Of a DNA stretch of 64,000 bases, positions 13,000 through 20,837 are shown piece after piece. The notes beneath the pieces were generated by a model. That model did not search any database. It saw only the letters and a list, made by a program, of their open reading frames with translations, and had not been told where the DNA came from. The translations under genes were made by a program, and so were the position numbers. The stretch is from Flectobacillus major DSM 103 (lineage in GTDB: Bacteria; Bacteroidota; Bacteroidia; Cytophagales; Spirosomataceae), in NCBI RefSeq assembly GCF_000427405.1, contig NZ_KE386491.1:4659333-4723332 (forward strand). The letters run 5' to 3'. The first letter of the stretch is position 1, and every line of letters starts with the position of its first letter.

Positions 13000-13620
13000 A
13001 TGAAGAAAATTATCGTTATCACCGAACCTCAGTTTATCGAAAACGAGGTAACTGTTGTTGAATCCTTGTTTGAGGCAGGGCTAGAGATTCTGCATATTCG
13101 TAAACCATCGGCTTCGTTGGCCGAGCTAGAAAGTTTTCTTCGGGCTATTGCTCCTCAATATCTCAAAAGGGTTGTTTTGCATAGTCATTATCAACTAATG
13201 GCCAAATACAACATTAGGGGGATTCACCTCACTAGCCATGTTTGGGAAGAATTACAAGAACAAGGTACACTAAAAGAGTATATCAGGCCTCTCCAAAAAA
13301 GAGGTCTGAGTATCAGTGCTTCTACACATAGTTTTGCCGAAATACAGCGTCTTCCCAGTACATTGGACTATGTATTTCTTAGCCCTTTTTTCGACAGTAT
13401 TTCAAAACCAAGCTATTTTGGCTCAATCAATGTGAGTGAGGTGGAGGACTTTATTTTTCACCAAGCCAAAATACCACCCATTGTTGCTTTGGGGGGTATC
13501 CAAATCAATGCTATTGCTGCCCTGAAAAATATAGGGCTTCACGGCGTGGCTTTATTAGGTACGATTTGGCAAGCCGATAACCCTACAGCAGCATTTCAGG
13601 CATTTTGTCGTGCTTTTTAA
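13000..13620 (+). CDS. ThiE/TenI-like thiamine phosphate synthase paralogue
   Basis: This 206-aa TIM-barrel protein belongs to the ThiE/TenI superfamily: LHIRKPSAS, GIHLTSH, YVFLSPFFDS and VALGGI match ThiE regions. It lacks the ThiE ND and DGVHLG motifs that are clear in the next gene. It may be a TenI-like thiazole tautomerase, which helps the ThiG product, rather than a second synthase. It lies between thiC and the better-conserved thiE in the same operon. Confidence 0.7.
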   Translation: MKKIIVITEPQFIENEVTVVESLFEAGLEILHIRKPSASLAELESFLRAIAPQYLKRVVLHSHYQLMAKYNIRGIHLTSHVWEELQEQGTLKEYIRPLQKRGLSISASTHSFAEIQRLPSTLDYVFLSPFFDSISKPSYFGSINVSEVEDFIFHQAKIPPIVALGGIQINAIAALKNIGLHGVALLGTIWQADNPTAAFQAFCRAF

Positions 13621-13643
13621 GCTTACTTTTACTATTATATCAA

Positions 13644-14300
13644 ATGAATATCGCCAAACTCCATTATATCACACAAGATTTAGTACATATACCCCATTGG
13701 GAACAAGCAAGAAAAGCCTGTGAAGGTGGGGCTAATTGGGTACAACTTCGGGTCAAGAATCAAACGGCCGAGGAATGGTACAATACTGCTTTGAAAACAC
13801 AGGAAGTTTGTAAGCATTTTGGTACAAAATTGATTATCAACGATAATCCAGCATTAGCCCTAAAAATTCAGGCCGATGGGGTACATTTAGGAAAAACAGA
13901 TATGCCTCCGTTAAAGGCTCGTGCTATTTTGGGTAATGAGTTTATTATTGGAGGAACTGCCAATACACTCGAAGATATCAACGAATTACTAAAAACGGGT
14001 ACAGTACAGTATATTGGGCTAGGGCCTTATCGGTTTACCAAAACCAAAAAGAATTTAAGCCCTATTTTAGGACTACAAGGCTATCAATCCATTTTTAAAG
14101 AATATCAAACATGGCCATTCCAAGTGCCGATTGTGGGTATTGGAGGCGTTTTGCTCAACGATATTCCCGATTTGCTTGCTGTTGGGCTTCATGGTGTGGC
14201 GGTGTCATCGGTCATCAACTTGTCTGAAAACCCAGTATCAACCACACAGGATTTTCTTGAAACACTGTACAATACGCACAAAATAACAAGGCATTCATAA
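13644..14300 (+). CDS. thiE: thiamine phosphate synthase ThiE
   Basis: Couples HMP pyrophosphate to the thiazole phosphate to give thiamine phosphate. The motifs QLRVKNQT (diphosphate binding), LIINDNPALAL, ADGVHLGKTD, GPYRFTKTK and GIGGV are all present. I chose the ATG at the start of this feature rather than an upstream TTG because it gives MNIAKLHYITQD, the expected N-terminus. Length is 218 aa, normal for the family. Confidence 0.9.
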   Translation: MNIAKLHYITQDLVHIPHWEQARKACEGGANWVQLRVKNQTAEEWYNTALKTQEVCKHFGTKLIINDNPALALKIQADGVHLGKTDMPPLKARAILGNEFIIGGTANTLEDINELLKTGTVQYIGLGPYRFTKTKKNLSPILGLQGYQSIFKEYQTWPFQVPIVGIGGVLLNDIPDLLAVGLHGVAVSSVINLSENPVSTTQDFLETLYNTHKITRHS

Positions 14301-14493
14301 CAATTATGGGATTTGTTTTAAGATAAGCTCATACCAGAAGTTTTAAGATGAAAGAATATGAGGGATTGTTCTTGAATAAATCAAACCTTCCTCAATAATT
14401 ATTTTCCCATTAACTGGCAAATAGATGTGCCAGTTACAAAAGTTAAAGCTGTTTTTGGAGGCTTTATCATTTAACACAAAGATTTTAACAAAA

Positions 14494-15261
14494 ATGGCTT
14501 TAACAATAGCAGATAAAGTATTTGAGTCTAGGCTTTTTACAGGTACAGGAAAGTTTAGCTCTTCGGCCCTGATGGAAGAAAGCCTTTTGGCTTCGGGTTC
14601 AGAATTGGTAACAGTGGCCTTGAAAAGGGTAAATTTACAGGAAAAAGAAGACGATATTTTGTCGTACTTACACCATTCACAGTTCAATCTGTTGCCCAAT
14701 ACCTCTGGTGTTAGAAATGCCAAAGAGGCTATTTTTGCTGCTCAGCTAGCCCGTGAGGCTCTCGAAACCAATTGGCTCAAGCTAGAAATTCACCCCGATC
14801 CTAAATATTTGATGCCCGACCCTATCGAAACACTGCAAGCCGCCGAAGCGTTGGTGAAATTGGGTTTTGTGGTAATGCCCTATATTCATGCCGACCCCGT
14901 TTTGTGTAAGCGACTAGAAGACGTTGGGGTAGCCGCCGTAATGCCTTTGGGGTCGCCTATTGGGAGTAACAAAGGACTGAAAACGATTGATTTTCTTGAT
15001 ATTATTATAGAGCAAAGTCGTGTGCCAGTGGTGGTGGATGCTGGTATAGGCTCGCCTTCCGATGCCGCCAAGGCTATGGAAATAGGGGCCGATGCCGTGT
15101 TGGTTAATACGGCTATTGCGGTTTCGCATAATCCTGTTCAGATGGCAAAGGCCTTTAAAATGGCTGTAGAGGCTGGCCGAATGGCCTATGAGGCTAAGTT
15201 AGCTCCTATATCGGCACAGGCTATTGCAAGTAGTCCGCTTACCAGCTTTTTGAATTGGTAA
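14494..15261 (+). CDS. thiG: thiazole synthase ThiG
   Basis: A 255-aa TIM-barrel enzyme that builds the thiazole phosphate from DXP, dehydroglycine and ThiS thiocarboxylate. Visible motifs are [10 protein letters not shown] at the N-terminus, the Schiff-base Lys region [33 protein letters not shown] and [13 protein letters not shown]. The chosen ATG gives the family N-terminus; an upstream ATG would add 23 unrelated residues. It is followed by thiH, which supplies dehydroglycine. Confidence 0.95.
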   Translation: MALTIADKVFESRLFTGTGKFSSSALMEESLLASGSELVTVALKRVNLQEKEDDILSYLHHSQFNLLPNTSGVRNAKEAIFAAQLAREALETNWLKLEIHPDPKYLMPDPIETLQAAEALVKLGFVVMPYIHADPVLCKRLEDVGVAAVMPLGSPIGSNKGLKTIDFLDIIIEQSRVPVVVDAGIGSPSDAAKAMEIGADAVLVNTAIAVSHNPVQMAKAFKMAVEAGRMAYEAKLAPISAQAIASSPLTSFLNW

Positions 15262-15300
15262 TACCAAGGGGTTGCCCCGATTAATCAAATAGGAACAAGT

Positions 15301-16419
15301 ATGGATTTTTATCAAATATTTCAGCAATATTCTTGGGAGGCAGTCAAGAAAAGTATTTACCAAAAAACGGCCAAGGATGTACAAAAGGCTTTGCAAAAAG
15401 CTGGTCGTCGTGATTTAGAAGATTTTAAAGCCTTAATTTCACCTGCGGCAGCTCCCTTTTTGGAGGAAATGGCACAGCTTAGTCATAGGCTTACCCAAAA
15501 GCGTTTTGGCAAAACCATTCAGATGTATGTTCCGCTGTACTTATCTAACGAATGCCAGAATATTTGTACTTATTGTGGCTTTAGTTTTGATAACAAAATC
15601 AGAAGGAAAACGCTGAACGACTCAGAAATTTTACAAGAAATAGCGGTGCTAAAAAGGATGGGCTATGAACATATTTTATTGGTAACAGGCGAGGCCAATC
15701 AAACTGTCGGTGTCGACTATTTGCAAAGGGTAGTACGGTTGATAAAACCTTACTTTGCCCAAATTTCGATAGAAGTACAGCCACTCGACCAAGATGAATA
15801 TGAGCTACTAAAAGCCGAGGGCGTGCACACGGTACTGGTGTATCAGGAAACTTACCACGAAGATGATTATAAAAAGCACCATCCAAAAGGTAAAAAGTCA
15901 AATTTTCAGTACCGAATCCAAACGCCCGATAGACTTGGAAAGGCAGGAATACACAAAATGGGTTTGGGAGTATTGATTGGTTTGGAGGATTGGCGAGTAG
16001 ATTGTTTTTATACAGCCTTGCATCTGGATTACCTCGAAAAATACTACTGGCAGAGTACCTATTCCATTTCATTTCCACGTCTACGGCCGTTTTCGGGAGG
16101 TTTAGAACCCAAAGTAGAAATGCCTGACCGTGAGTTGGTTCAACTGATATGTGCCTACCGTATTTTGAACGAAGAGGTAGAGCTATCTATTTCGACCCGA
16201 GAAAATGAGATTTTTAGAAATAATATAATCAAGCTTGGTATTACTTCGATAAGTGCTGGCTCTAAAACCAACCCAGGAGGCTATGTTGTCGAACCAGAAT
16301 CTTTGGAGCAATTTGAAATCAGCGATGAGCGAACACCCCACGAAATAGCCCAAATGATTCAGCAACAAGGCTATGAGGCCGTTTGGAAAAATTGGGATAT
16401 AGCTTTGTACAAAAAGTAG
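15301..16419 (+). CDS. thiH: 2-iminoacetate synthase ThiH
   Basis: A 372-aa radical-SAM tyrosine lyase that makes dehydroglycine for ThiG. The cluster-binding motif CQNICTYC (CxxxCxxC) is in the segment YLSNECQNICTYCGF. Other family signatures include GLGVLIGLEDWR and SISFPRLRPF. It is the last gene of the operon, followed by a hairpin. thiD and thiF are not nearby, so they must lie elsewhere or be replaced. Confidence 0.95.
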   Translation: MDFYQIFQQYSWEAVKKSIYQKTAKDVQKALQKAGRRDLEDFKALISPAAAPFLEEMAQLSHRLTQKRFGKTIQMYVPLYLSNECQNICTYCGFSFDNKIRRKTLNDSEILQEIAVLKRMGYEHILLVTGEANQTVGVDYLQRVVRLIKPYFAQISIEVQPLDQDEYELLKAEGVHTVLVYQETYHEDDYKKHHPKGKKSNFQYRIQTPDRLGKAGIHKMGLGVLIGLEDWRVDCFYTALHLDYLEKYYWQSTYSISFPRLRPFSGGLEPKVEMPDRELVQLICAYRILNEEVELSISTRENEIFRNNIIKLGITSISAGSKTNPGGYVVEPESLEQFEISDERTPHEIAQMIQQQGYEAVWKNWDIALYKK

Positions 16420-16461
16420 CGATGTATTGTTGGTTATTATTACAAGTGTATCTTGCCATAG

Positions 16462-16512
16462 AAGTTGAATTCTTTGTAGAAAAAGTTAATTTCGCATAGA
16501 ATTCAACTTTTA
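16462..16512 (+). terminator. probable terminator of the thiamine operon
   Basis: A perfect 12-bp inverted repeat AAGTTGAATTCT / AGAATTCAACTT with a 24-base loop is followed by TTTAT. It lies just after thiH and directly before the next start codon. Confidence 0.6.
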
Positions 16513-16515
16513 TAT

Positions 16516-17373
16516 ATGTCGTTTTTAGCCAATTTTCATCAACCATACCCTCTTTTGCCTTTCAAAGAGGTATTGTTTCGTGATTTTCTATTTTTTGTTT
16601 TTATTACCATTTTCTTGCTAATTTTTCAGCCTTTTGGTTTAGACGTATATGCCTACAACCGAGTGTATTTGATTGTAGGATATGCCGTAGTAACGTTTTT
16701 GGGGGTATTACTCAACGATTGTGTAGGATATATTTTTTTTAAAGATATATTTTCAGAAAAAAACTGGACGGTATCAACCCAAATCGTTTGGGCGATATGG
16801 GTGATTTTTTCGTTGGGTATAATCAATTTTTTATACGGAGTGTGGATTGAAGCTTTTCCATGGAGTTTATGGGGGTTTCTTAAAGTACAAACGTATGTAG
16901 TATTGTGTTCGTCTGTGCCTATTGCGTTGGTGGTTTTATTTCGACAGAATTATTTGTTACGGCAAAATTTATATGAAGCCCGAGCTATGACAGAGGTGAT
17001 AGCTCAACATAATGATCAACCTGTGGATGGAGAGGTTATCTTTTTTGCCGAGAACCAAAAGGATTCTATTTCGCTCAATAGCGAAGCCATATTGTATATA
17101 GAGTCGATTGATAATTATGTCGAGCTTGTATGGCACGAATCTTCAAGTATCAAAAAGACATTGCTTAGAAGTACGCTTACCAAAATAGAAGAGACCTTGC
17201 AGTACAACCCTGCTTTTTTTAGATGTCACCGAGCTTATATTGTCAATAGTAGACATATTGAACACGTAGAAGGTAATTCTCAGGGTTATAAACTTAGTTT
17301 GAAATACCTCCAGAATAACATTCCAGTAGCACGTGCAAAAGGCAAATTGTTAAAAGAAATTCTCGAAAAATAA
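16516..17373 (+). CDS. membrane-anchored LytTR-domain regulator
   Basis: 285 aa. Four hydrophobic segments fill residues ~20-145 (for example FVFITIFLLIFQPFG and a Trp/Ile-rich helix). They are followed by a LytTR DNA-binding domain from ~175 to the end, with ILYIESIDNYVEL, RSTLTKIEE, FFRCHRAYIVN and the final VARAKGK. There is no receiver domain. In Bacteroidota such proteins are thought to sense at the membrane and bind DNA directly. Possible targets are the BamA-like and CPBP genes that follow. Confidence 0.85.
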   Translation: MSFLANFHQPYPLLPFKEVLFRDFLFFVFITIFLLIFQPFGLDVYAYNRVYLIVGYAVVTFLGVLLNDCVGYIFFKDIFSEKNWTVSTQIVWAIWVIFSLGIINFLYGVWIEAFPWSLWGFLKVQTYVVLCSSVPIALVVLFRQNYLLRQNLYEARAMTEVIAQHNDQPVDGEVIFFAENQKDSISLNSEAILYIESIDNYVELVWHESSSIKKTLLRSTLTKIEETLQYNPAFFRCHRAYIVNSRHIEHVEGNSQGYKLSLKYLQNNIPVARAKGKLLKEILEK

Positions 17374-17563
17374 TATAATATTATTAGCATTTTGTCCCCA
17401 AAACTGTACGATTTATCCCACGTCAAAGCAGGTTATCCCTCAAATTAGCTTAATACCCCTATTTTTTGTTTTATACAGACAGGCTAGACTAAGTTTGTTG
17501 GCTACTTCCTCAGTAGGGAAGGCGACAACCAACATGTACACTCAGCTATTTGTATTAACCAAC

Positions 17564-18649
17564 ATGATACCCCGATTCCTTTTCTGCTTTTTATGTTTTA
17601 TAAAAACGTCTTTGGTAAGTTTTGAAGCCCTCTCATACAAGCTTCAAGATAGCCTAAAGCAATACCCTAAGAATATTATCTTGCCAGCCATAGCTTATAC
17701 TCCCGAAACTAGCGTTTCTTTGGGTATTTCGGGCGTTCGGGTGTACTATACCGATACTGTTTCTAGGGCTTCACAATGGTCTACTACAATGTTGTACACC
17801 TTCAAGAACCAATTATTGATAGAATTGGCAGCTCAGTTGTTTTTTCGGGAAAACCAGTATTTGCTGAAAAGTAAATTCAATTTCAATCAGTTTCCAGAAT
17901 ATTACTATGGAATTGGCAATAACACCCAAGAGCATGACAAAACAATAGTACAATATAATGTGGTAAAATGGGAGGGAAGTATTACTAGACGTTTGGCTAA
18001 GCGGTGGTATGGAGGGCCTAAAATGTATATCAGCAAGTATTTTAATATGATTACCGAAAAAAGCTATGTCGATAATCATCGTTTGTATGGGCTTAATGGG
18101 GGCTTAACTACAGGGGTTGGTTTTGCGAGTATTTATGACAGCCGAGACAACATCATGAATGCAAGGAAAGGGTGGTATTGGGAAACCTCCGCTGTTTGGA
18201 ATAGGAAAGAGCTTGGTGGCGATTATCAGTATTTTATGTTTATGACCGACCTAAGAAAATACATAGCATTAAGTACTAAGACTATTTTGGCATGGCAGGG
18301 TGTTGGTCAAATCGAAAGTGGACAAGTACCTTTTTTACAGCTTTCGTACCTTGGCGGTAATACCATAATGCGGGGCTTTTACAGTGGGCGTTATCGAGAC
18401 AATAATCTGATAGCCACTCAAGCTGAAATACGCCAAGAGCTTACGCCAAAGTGGGGAGTCGTAGCTTTTGCAGGGCTTGGTCAGGTTTTTAACCAATGGC
18501 TAGAGGTATCTATACCAGCTTTACAGCATTCATTGGGTTTGGGTTTGAGAAGAGTTTTAAATAAAAGCCAAGGTATCAACCTACGCCTTGATGTAGGTTT
18601 TGGTAATGGACAAAGTAATTTTTATATCAATATCGCAGAAGCGTTTTAA
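17564..18649 (+). CDS. BamA/D15-like surface antigen barrel
   Basis: After a signal-like N-terminus (MIPRFLFCFLCFIKTSLVS), the protein is rich in beta strands and ends in a C-terminal Phe, as for outer-membrane barrels. GFASIYDSRDN and SYLGGNTIMRGFYSGRYRD match the bacterial surface antigen (D15) domain, including the RGF motif of loop 6. No POTRA domains are present, so it is a barrel-only relative of BamA/TamA. I chose the second ATG for the signal peptide; earlier starts add residues but no domain. Confidence 0.78.
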   Translation: MIPRFLFCFLCFIKTSLVSFEALSYKLQDSLKQYPKNIILPAIAYTPETSVSLGISGVRVYYTDTVSRASQWSTTMLYTFKNQLLIELAAQLFFRENQYLLKSKFNFNQFPEYYYGIGNNTQEHDKTIVQYNVVKWEGSITRRLAKRWYGGPKMYISKYFNMITEKSYVDNHRLYGLNGGLTTGVGFASIYDSRDNIMNARKGWYWETSAVWNRKELGGDYQYFMFMTDLRKYIALSTKTILAWQGVGQIESGQVPFLQLSYLGGNTIMRGFYSGRYRDNNLIATQAEIRQELTPKWGVVAFAGLGQVFNQWLEVSIPALQHSLGLGLRRVLNKSQGINLRLDVGFGNGQSNFYINIAEAF

Positions 18650-18660
18650 CCTTAATTTGT

Positions 18661-19395
18661 ATGAAATATATTGGGTTTGTTATTTTATGGAGTTGTTATC
18701 ATTTGGCCGAGTCATCAATGTATTATGCCAATAATGCCATAGGGTTTCTTTTGGGAATGGCTTTGTTTTTTGTGTGTGCTTGGCAATTGCCCAAGCACAG
18801 AGGCTTGAGTAGTTGGGGGTTAGGATTGCATAAAGGCTGGTGGAAAATGCTGCTGAGTGGTATGTTGATAGGCTTTGTACTGTATGGACTACAGTTTACT
18901 CTTGCTATTTATTGGCGAAGCGAACAGCTCGTTAAAGTACCTAGCTGGGAGGTAATAGTGCCACAGTTGGCTTATTGGAGCTTAGGAACAGCCTTATCTT
19001 CATTTTCAGAAGATATTTTGACACGAGGATACGTATATCACTATTATAAAAATACGCTGTCGCCTACTTGGCTGGTGATAGCTTCGGCTTTATTATACTG
19101 GTTCAATCATATACATCGGCTTACCGATGGCTGGGTTACGTTTGGGTATCTTTTTGTTTTGGGGATTTTACTGATGATACCTTTAGTAAAAACCCAAAGC
19201 CTTTGGGTTACAGGTGGTATTCATTGGGCGGGTAATATCTTTTTTCACCTAAGCCATTCTATAGCTCGTACCCAAGAGGTACCCCATAGTCGTTATAGCT
19301 CCAATATATTGCTGATATTTTGTATAATAGTATTGATACCGATAGTGGGTGTTTTACCATTTTCGCCAGTAAAAAAGCCTAAAGCAATGCCTTAG
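18661..19395 (+). CDS. CPBP-family intramembrane metalloprotease
   Basis: 244 aa with about seven hydrophobic segments. The CPBP/ABI motifs are recognisable: motif 1 SEDILTRGY (E117, D118, R122; the usual EExxxR has Asp at the second Glu), His150 in FNHIHR, and His188 in TGGIHWAGN. The family includes CAAX-prenyl-protease-like enzymes and bacteriocin self-immunity proteins. It begins 11 bases after the BamA-like gene and is probably co-transcribed. Confidence 0.82.
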   Translation: MKYIGFVILWSCYHLAESSMYYANNAIGFLLGMALFFVCAWQLPKHRGLSSWGLGLHKGWWKMLLSGMLIGFVLYGLQFTLAIYWRSEQLVKVPSWEVIVPQLAYWSLGTALSSFSEDILTRGYVYHYYKNTLSPTWLVIASALLYWFNHIHRLTDGWVTFGYLFVLGILLMIPLVKTQSLWVTGGIHWAGNIFFHLSHSIARTQEVPHSRYSSNILLIFCIIVLIPIVGVLPFSPVKKPKAMP

Positions 19396-19402
19396 GCTTT
19401 TC
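19373..19402. terminator. bidirectional intrinsic terminator
   Basis: AAAGCCTAA...TTAGGCTTTT is a strong hairpin with an A run on the left and a T run on the right. It overlaps the end of the CPBP gene and faces the end of the convergent lipoprotein gene. Confidence 0.75.
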
Positions 19403-19449
19403 ATTATTACACCAATATAAAAAATCCTAATGGACTTCTTGTTTTTTTG

Positions 19450-20772
19450 TTAGTACTCAGTAGTTTGAGGGTTGAAGTTTGTCCATTTTTTTGTCCAATC
19501 ATTCGAGCCATCAAATGCTCCTCGGTAACTAGCAGATTCAAAGCCAGCAGGCAATGTAACGCCGTCAGCTAATATTTTCGAGCCTTTTTGAGGCGTAAAT
19601 TTCGGTGAATTGAGTAGGTTAAAATCGGTATCTAGCCCTAAGTCTTCGAGTTTCCAATTGATGGTGTTTTTACGGTTGGCATCATTAAATAAAGCTGTTT
19701 CAACGCCTGAAATAGGAACAGCCATACCTGTAATAATCAATCCCTTGTATTCTGATTTGCCAGCTTTAAAGTTATCTTGTGAGGCCGTTCCTTCCAATTC
19801 TAAGCCTGCTTTCGGATATGCACCATTTACTACAGTATTATAGATACTCAAGGCCGAGTTACGTCTAATACGGAAGGCTGAGCGGTATTTCTTGTCGACA
19901 GCCCCCGAAGCAATATACAAACTGATATTAGCAAATTTGGCAGATGTTTGTGGCAAAGCCGTTGAGCCAGAGCCATCGTTATCAGATTCAAAACCATTCG
20001 AGTCAGAGCAACTGCATTGGTCAGCTACCAATGGGTCACGCAATGAAACGGCATATTGTACTTTTCCCGAAAAACCATTGTCTGTATCAAAATCATCGTC
20101 GAGTGTGCGGTAGGCAATTAAGTGCTTGGCATTGACAGCCCCGCCAAACCATTCAAAAGCGTCATCGCCAGAGTGCGAAATCTGTACATAATCGATTTTT
20201 GTACCATTACCTACACCACCCAAAGTTAAGCCATTGATTTCTTTGTCTGTTTCAAAAGCAACGCCAGCAAACTCAATACGCACGTATTTCAAAATACCTG
20301 AGTTATCGTTATCGTTATCGCCACCAAAAGTAGTAACGTTTTCGCCTTCAATTGTAATAGGATTTTTGTTGACTTTGGCTTTTCCCAAAAGAATCAGACC
20401 ACCCCAGTCGCCTGGTTTACGTTGTCCAATAGCCTGATTAGAAGTAAATACAATTGGTTGGTCTTCAGTGCCTTCGGCCAATATTTTTGCTCCAGGTTTA
20501 ATAATCAAAGTACCCTTAGTAGGCAAATCACCCTTGATAATAGTACCAGGCTGAATAGTAAGAGTAACACCCGCTTCAACATATACAAAGCCATTGAGAA
20601 GATACTTTTTGTCGGCAGTCCAAGTGGTATTGCTTGTAATAGACCCCCTTACAACAACCGATTCACGGCTGGCAATAGGAGCGGGTTCTTGAAAATCGTT
20701 TTCTAATTGACCACACGACGTTGTGCCTAAGGCAATGGCTGCGATAAAAAGAAGTTTATGAATATTTTTCAT
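19450..20772 (-). CDS. lipoprotein with beta-helix-like repeats, partner of TonB receptor
   Basis: 440 aa. The signal peptide ends in a lipobox (ALGTTSC, Cys20), so the protein is lipid-anchored. The body has parallel-beta-helix-like segments (VEAGVTLTIQPGTIIKGD, GTLIIKPGAKI, FTSNQAIGQRKPGDWGG). The same N-terminal pattern is widespread in Bacteroidota proteins encoded next to TonB receptors. It follows the TonB receptor by 65 bases on the same strand, so the pair probably handles one extracellular ligand. The ligand is unknown. Confidence 0.78.
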   Translation of the reverse strand: MKNIHKLLFIAAIALGTTSCGQLENDFQEPAPIASRESVVVRGSITSNTTWTADKKYLLNGFVYVEAGVTLTIQPGTIIKGDLPTKGTLIIKPGAKILAEGTEDQPIVFTSNQAIGQRKPGDWGGLILLGKAKVNKNPITIEGENVTTFGGDNDNDNSGILKYVRIEFAGVAFETDKEINGLTLGGVGNGTKIDYVQISHSGDDAFEWFGGAVNAKHLIAYRTLDDDFDTDNGFSGKVQYAVSLRDPLVADQCSCSDSNGFESDNDGSGSTALPQTSAKFANISLYIASGAVDKKYRSAFRIRRNSALSIYNTVVNGAYPKAGLELEGTASQDNFKAGKSEYKGLIITGMAVPISGVETALFNDANRKNTINWKLEDLGLDTDFNLLNSPKFTPQKGSKILADGVTLPAGFESASYRGAFDGSNDWTKKWTNFNPQTTEY

Positions 20773-20837
20773 GATTGCTATTGAAAAGGCTTTCGGCTTA
20801 GGCTAGTGGCACAAGGCCGAAAGCTGTTGATATTTTG

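Noticed and set aside
19610..20706. Several plus-strand ORFs across the minus-strand lipoprotein gene
   Set aside because: They lie fully inside a clear lipoprotein with a lipobox and have Ser-rich composition typical of antisense frames.
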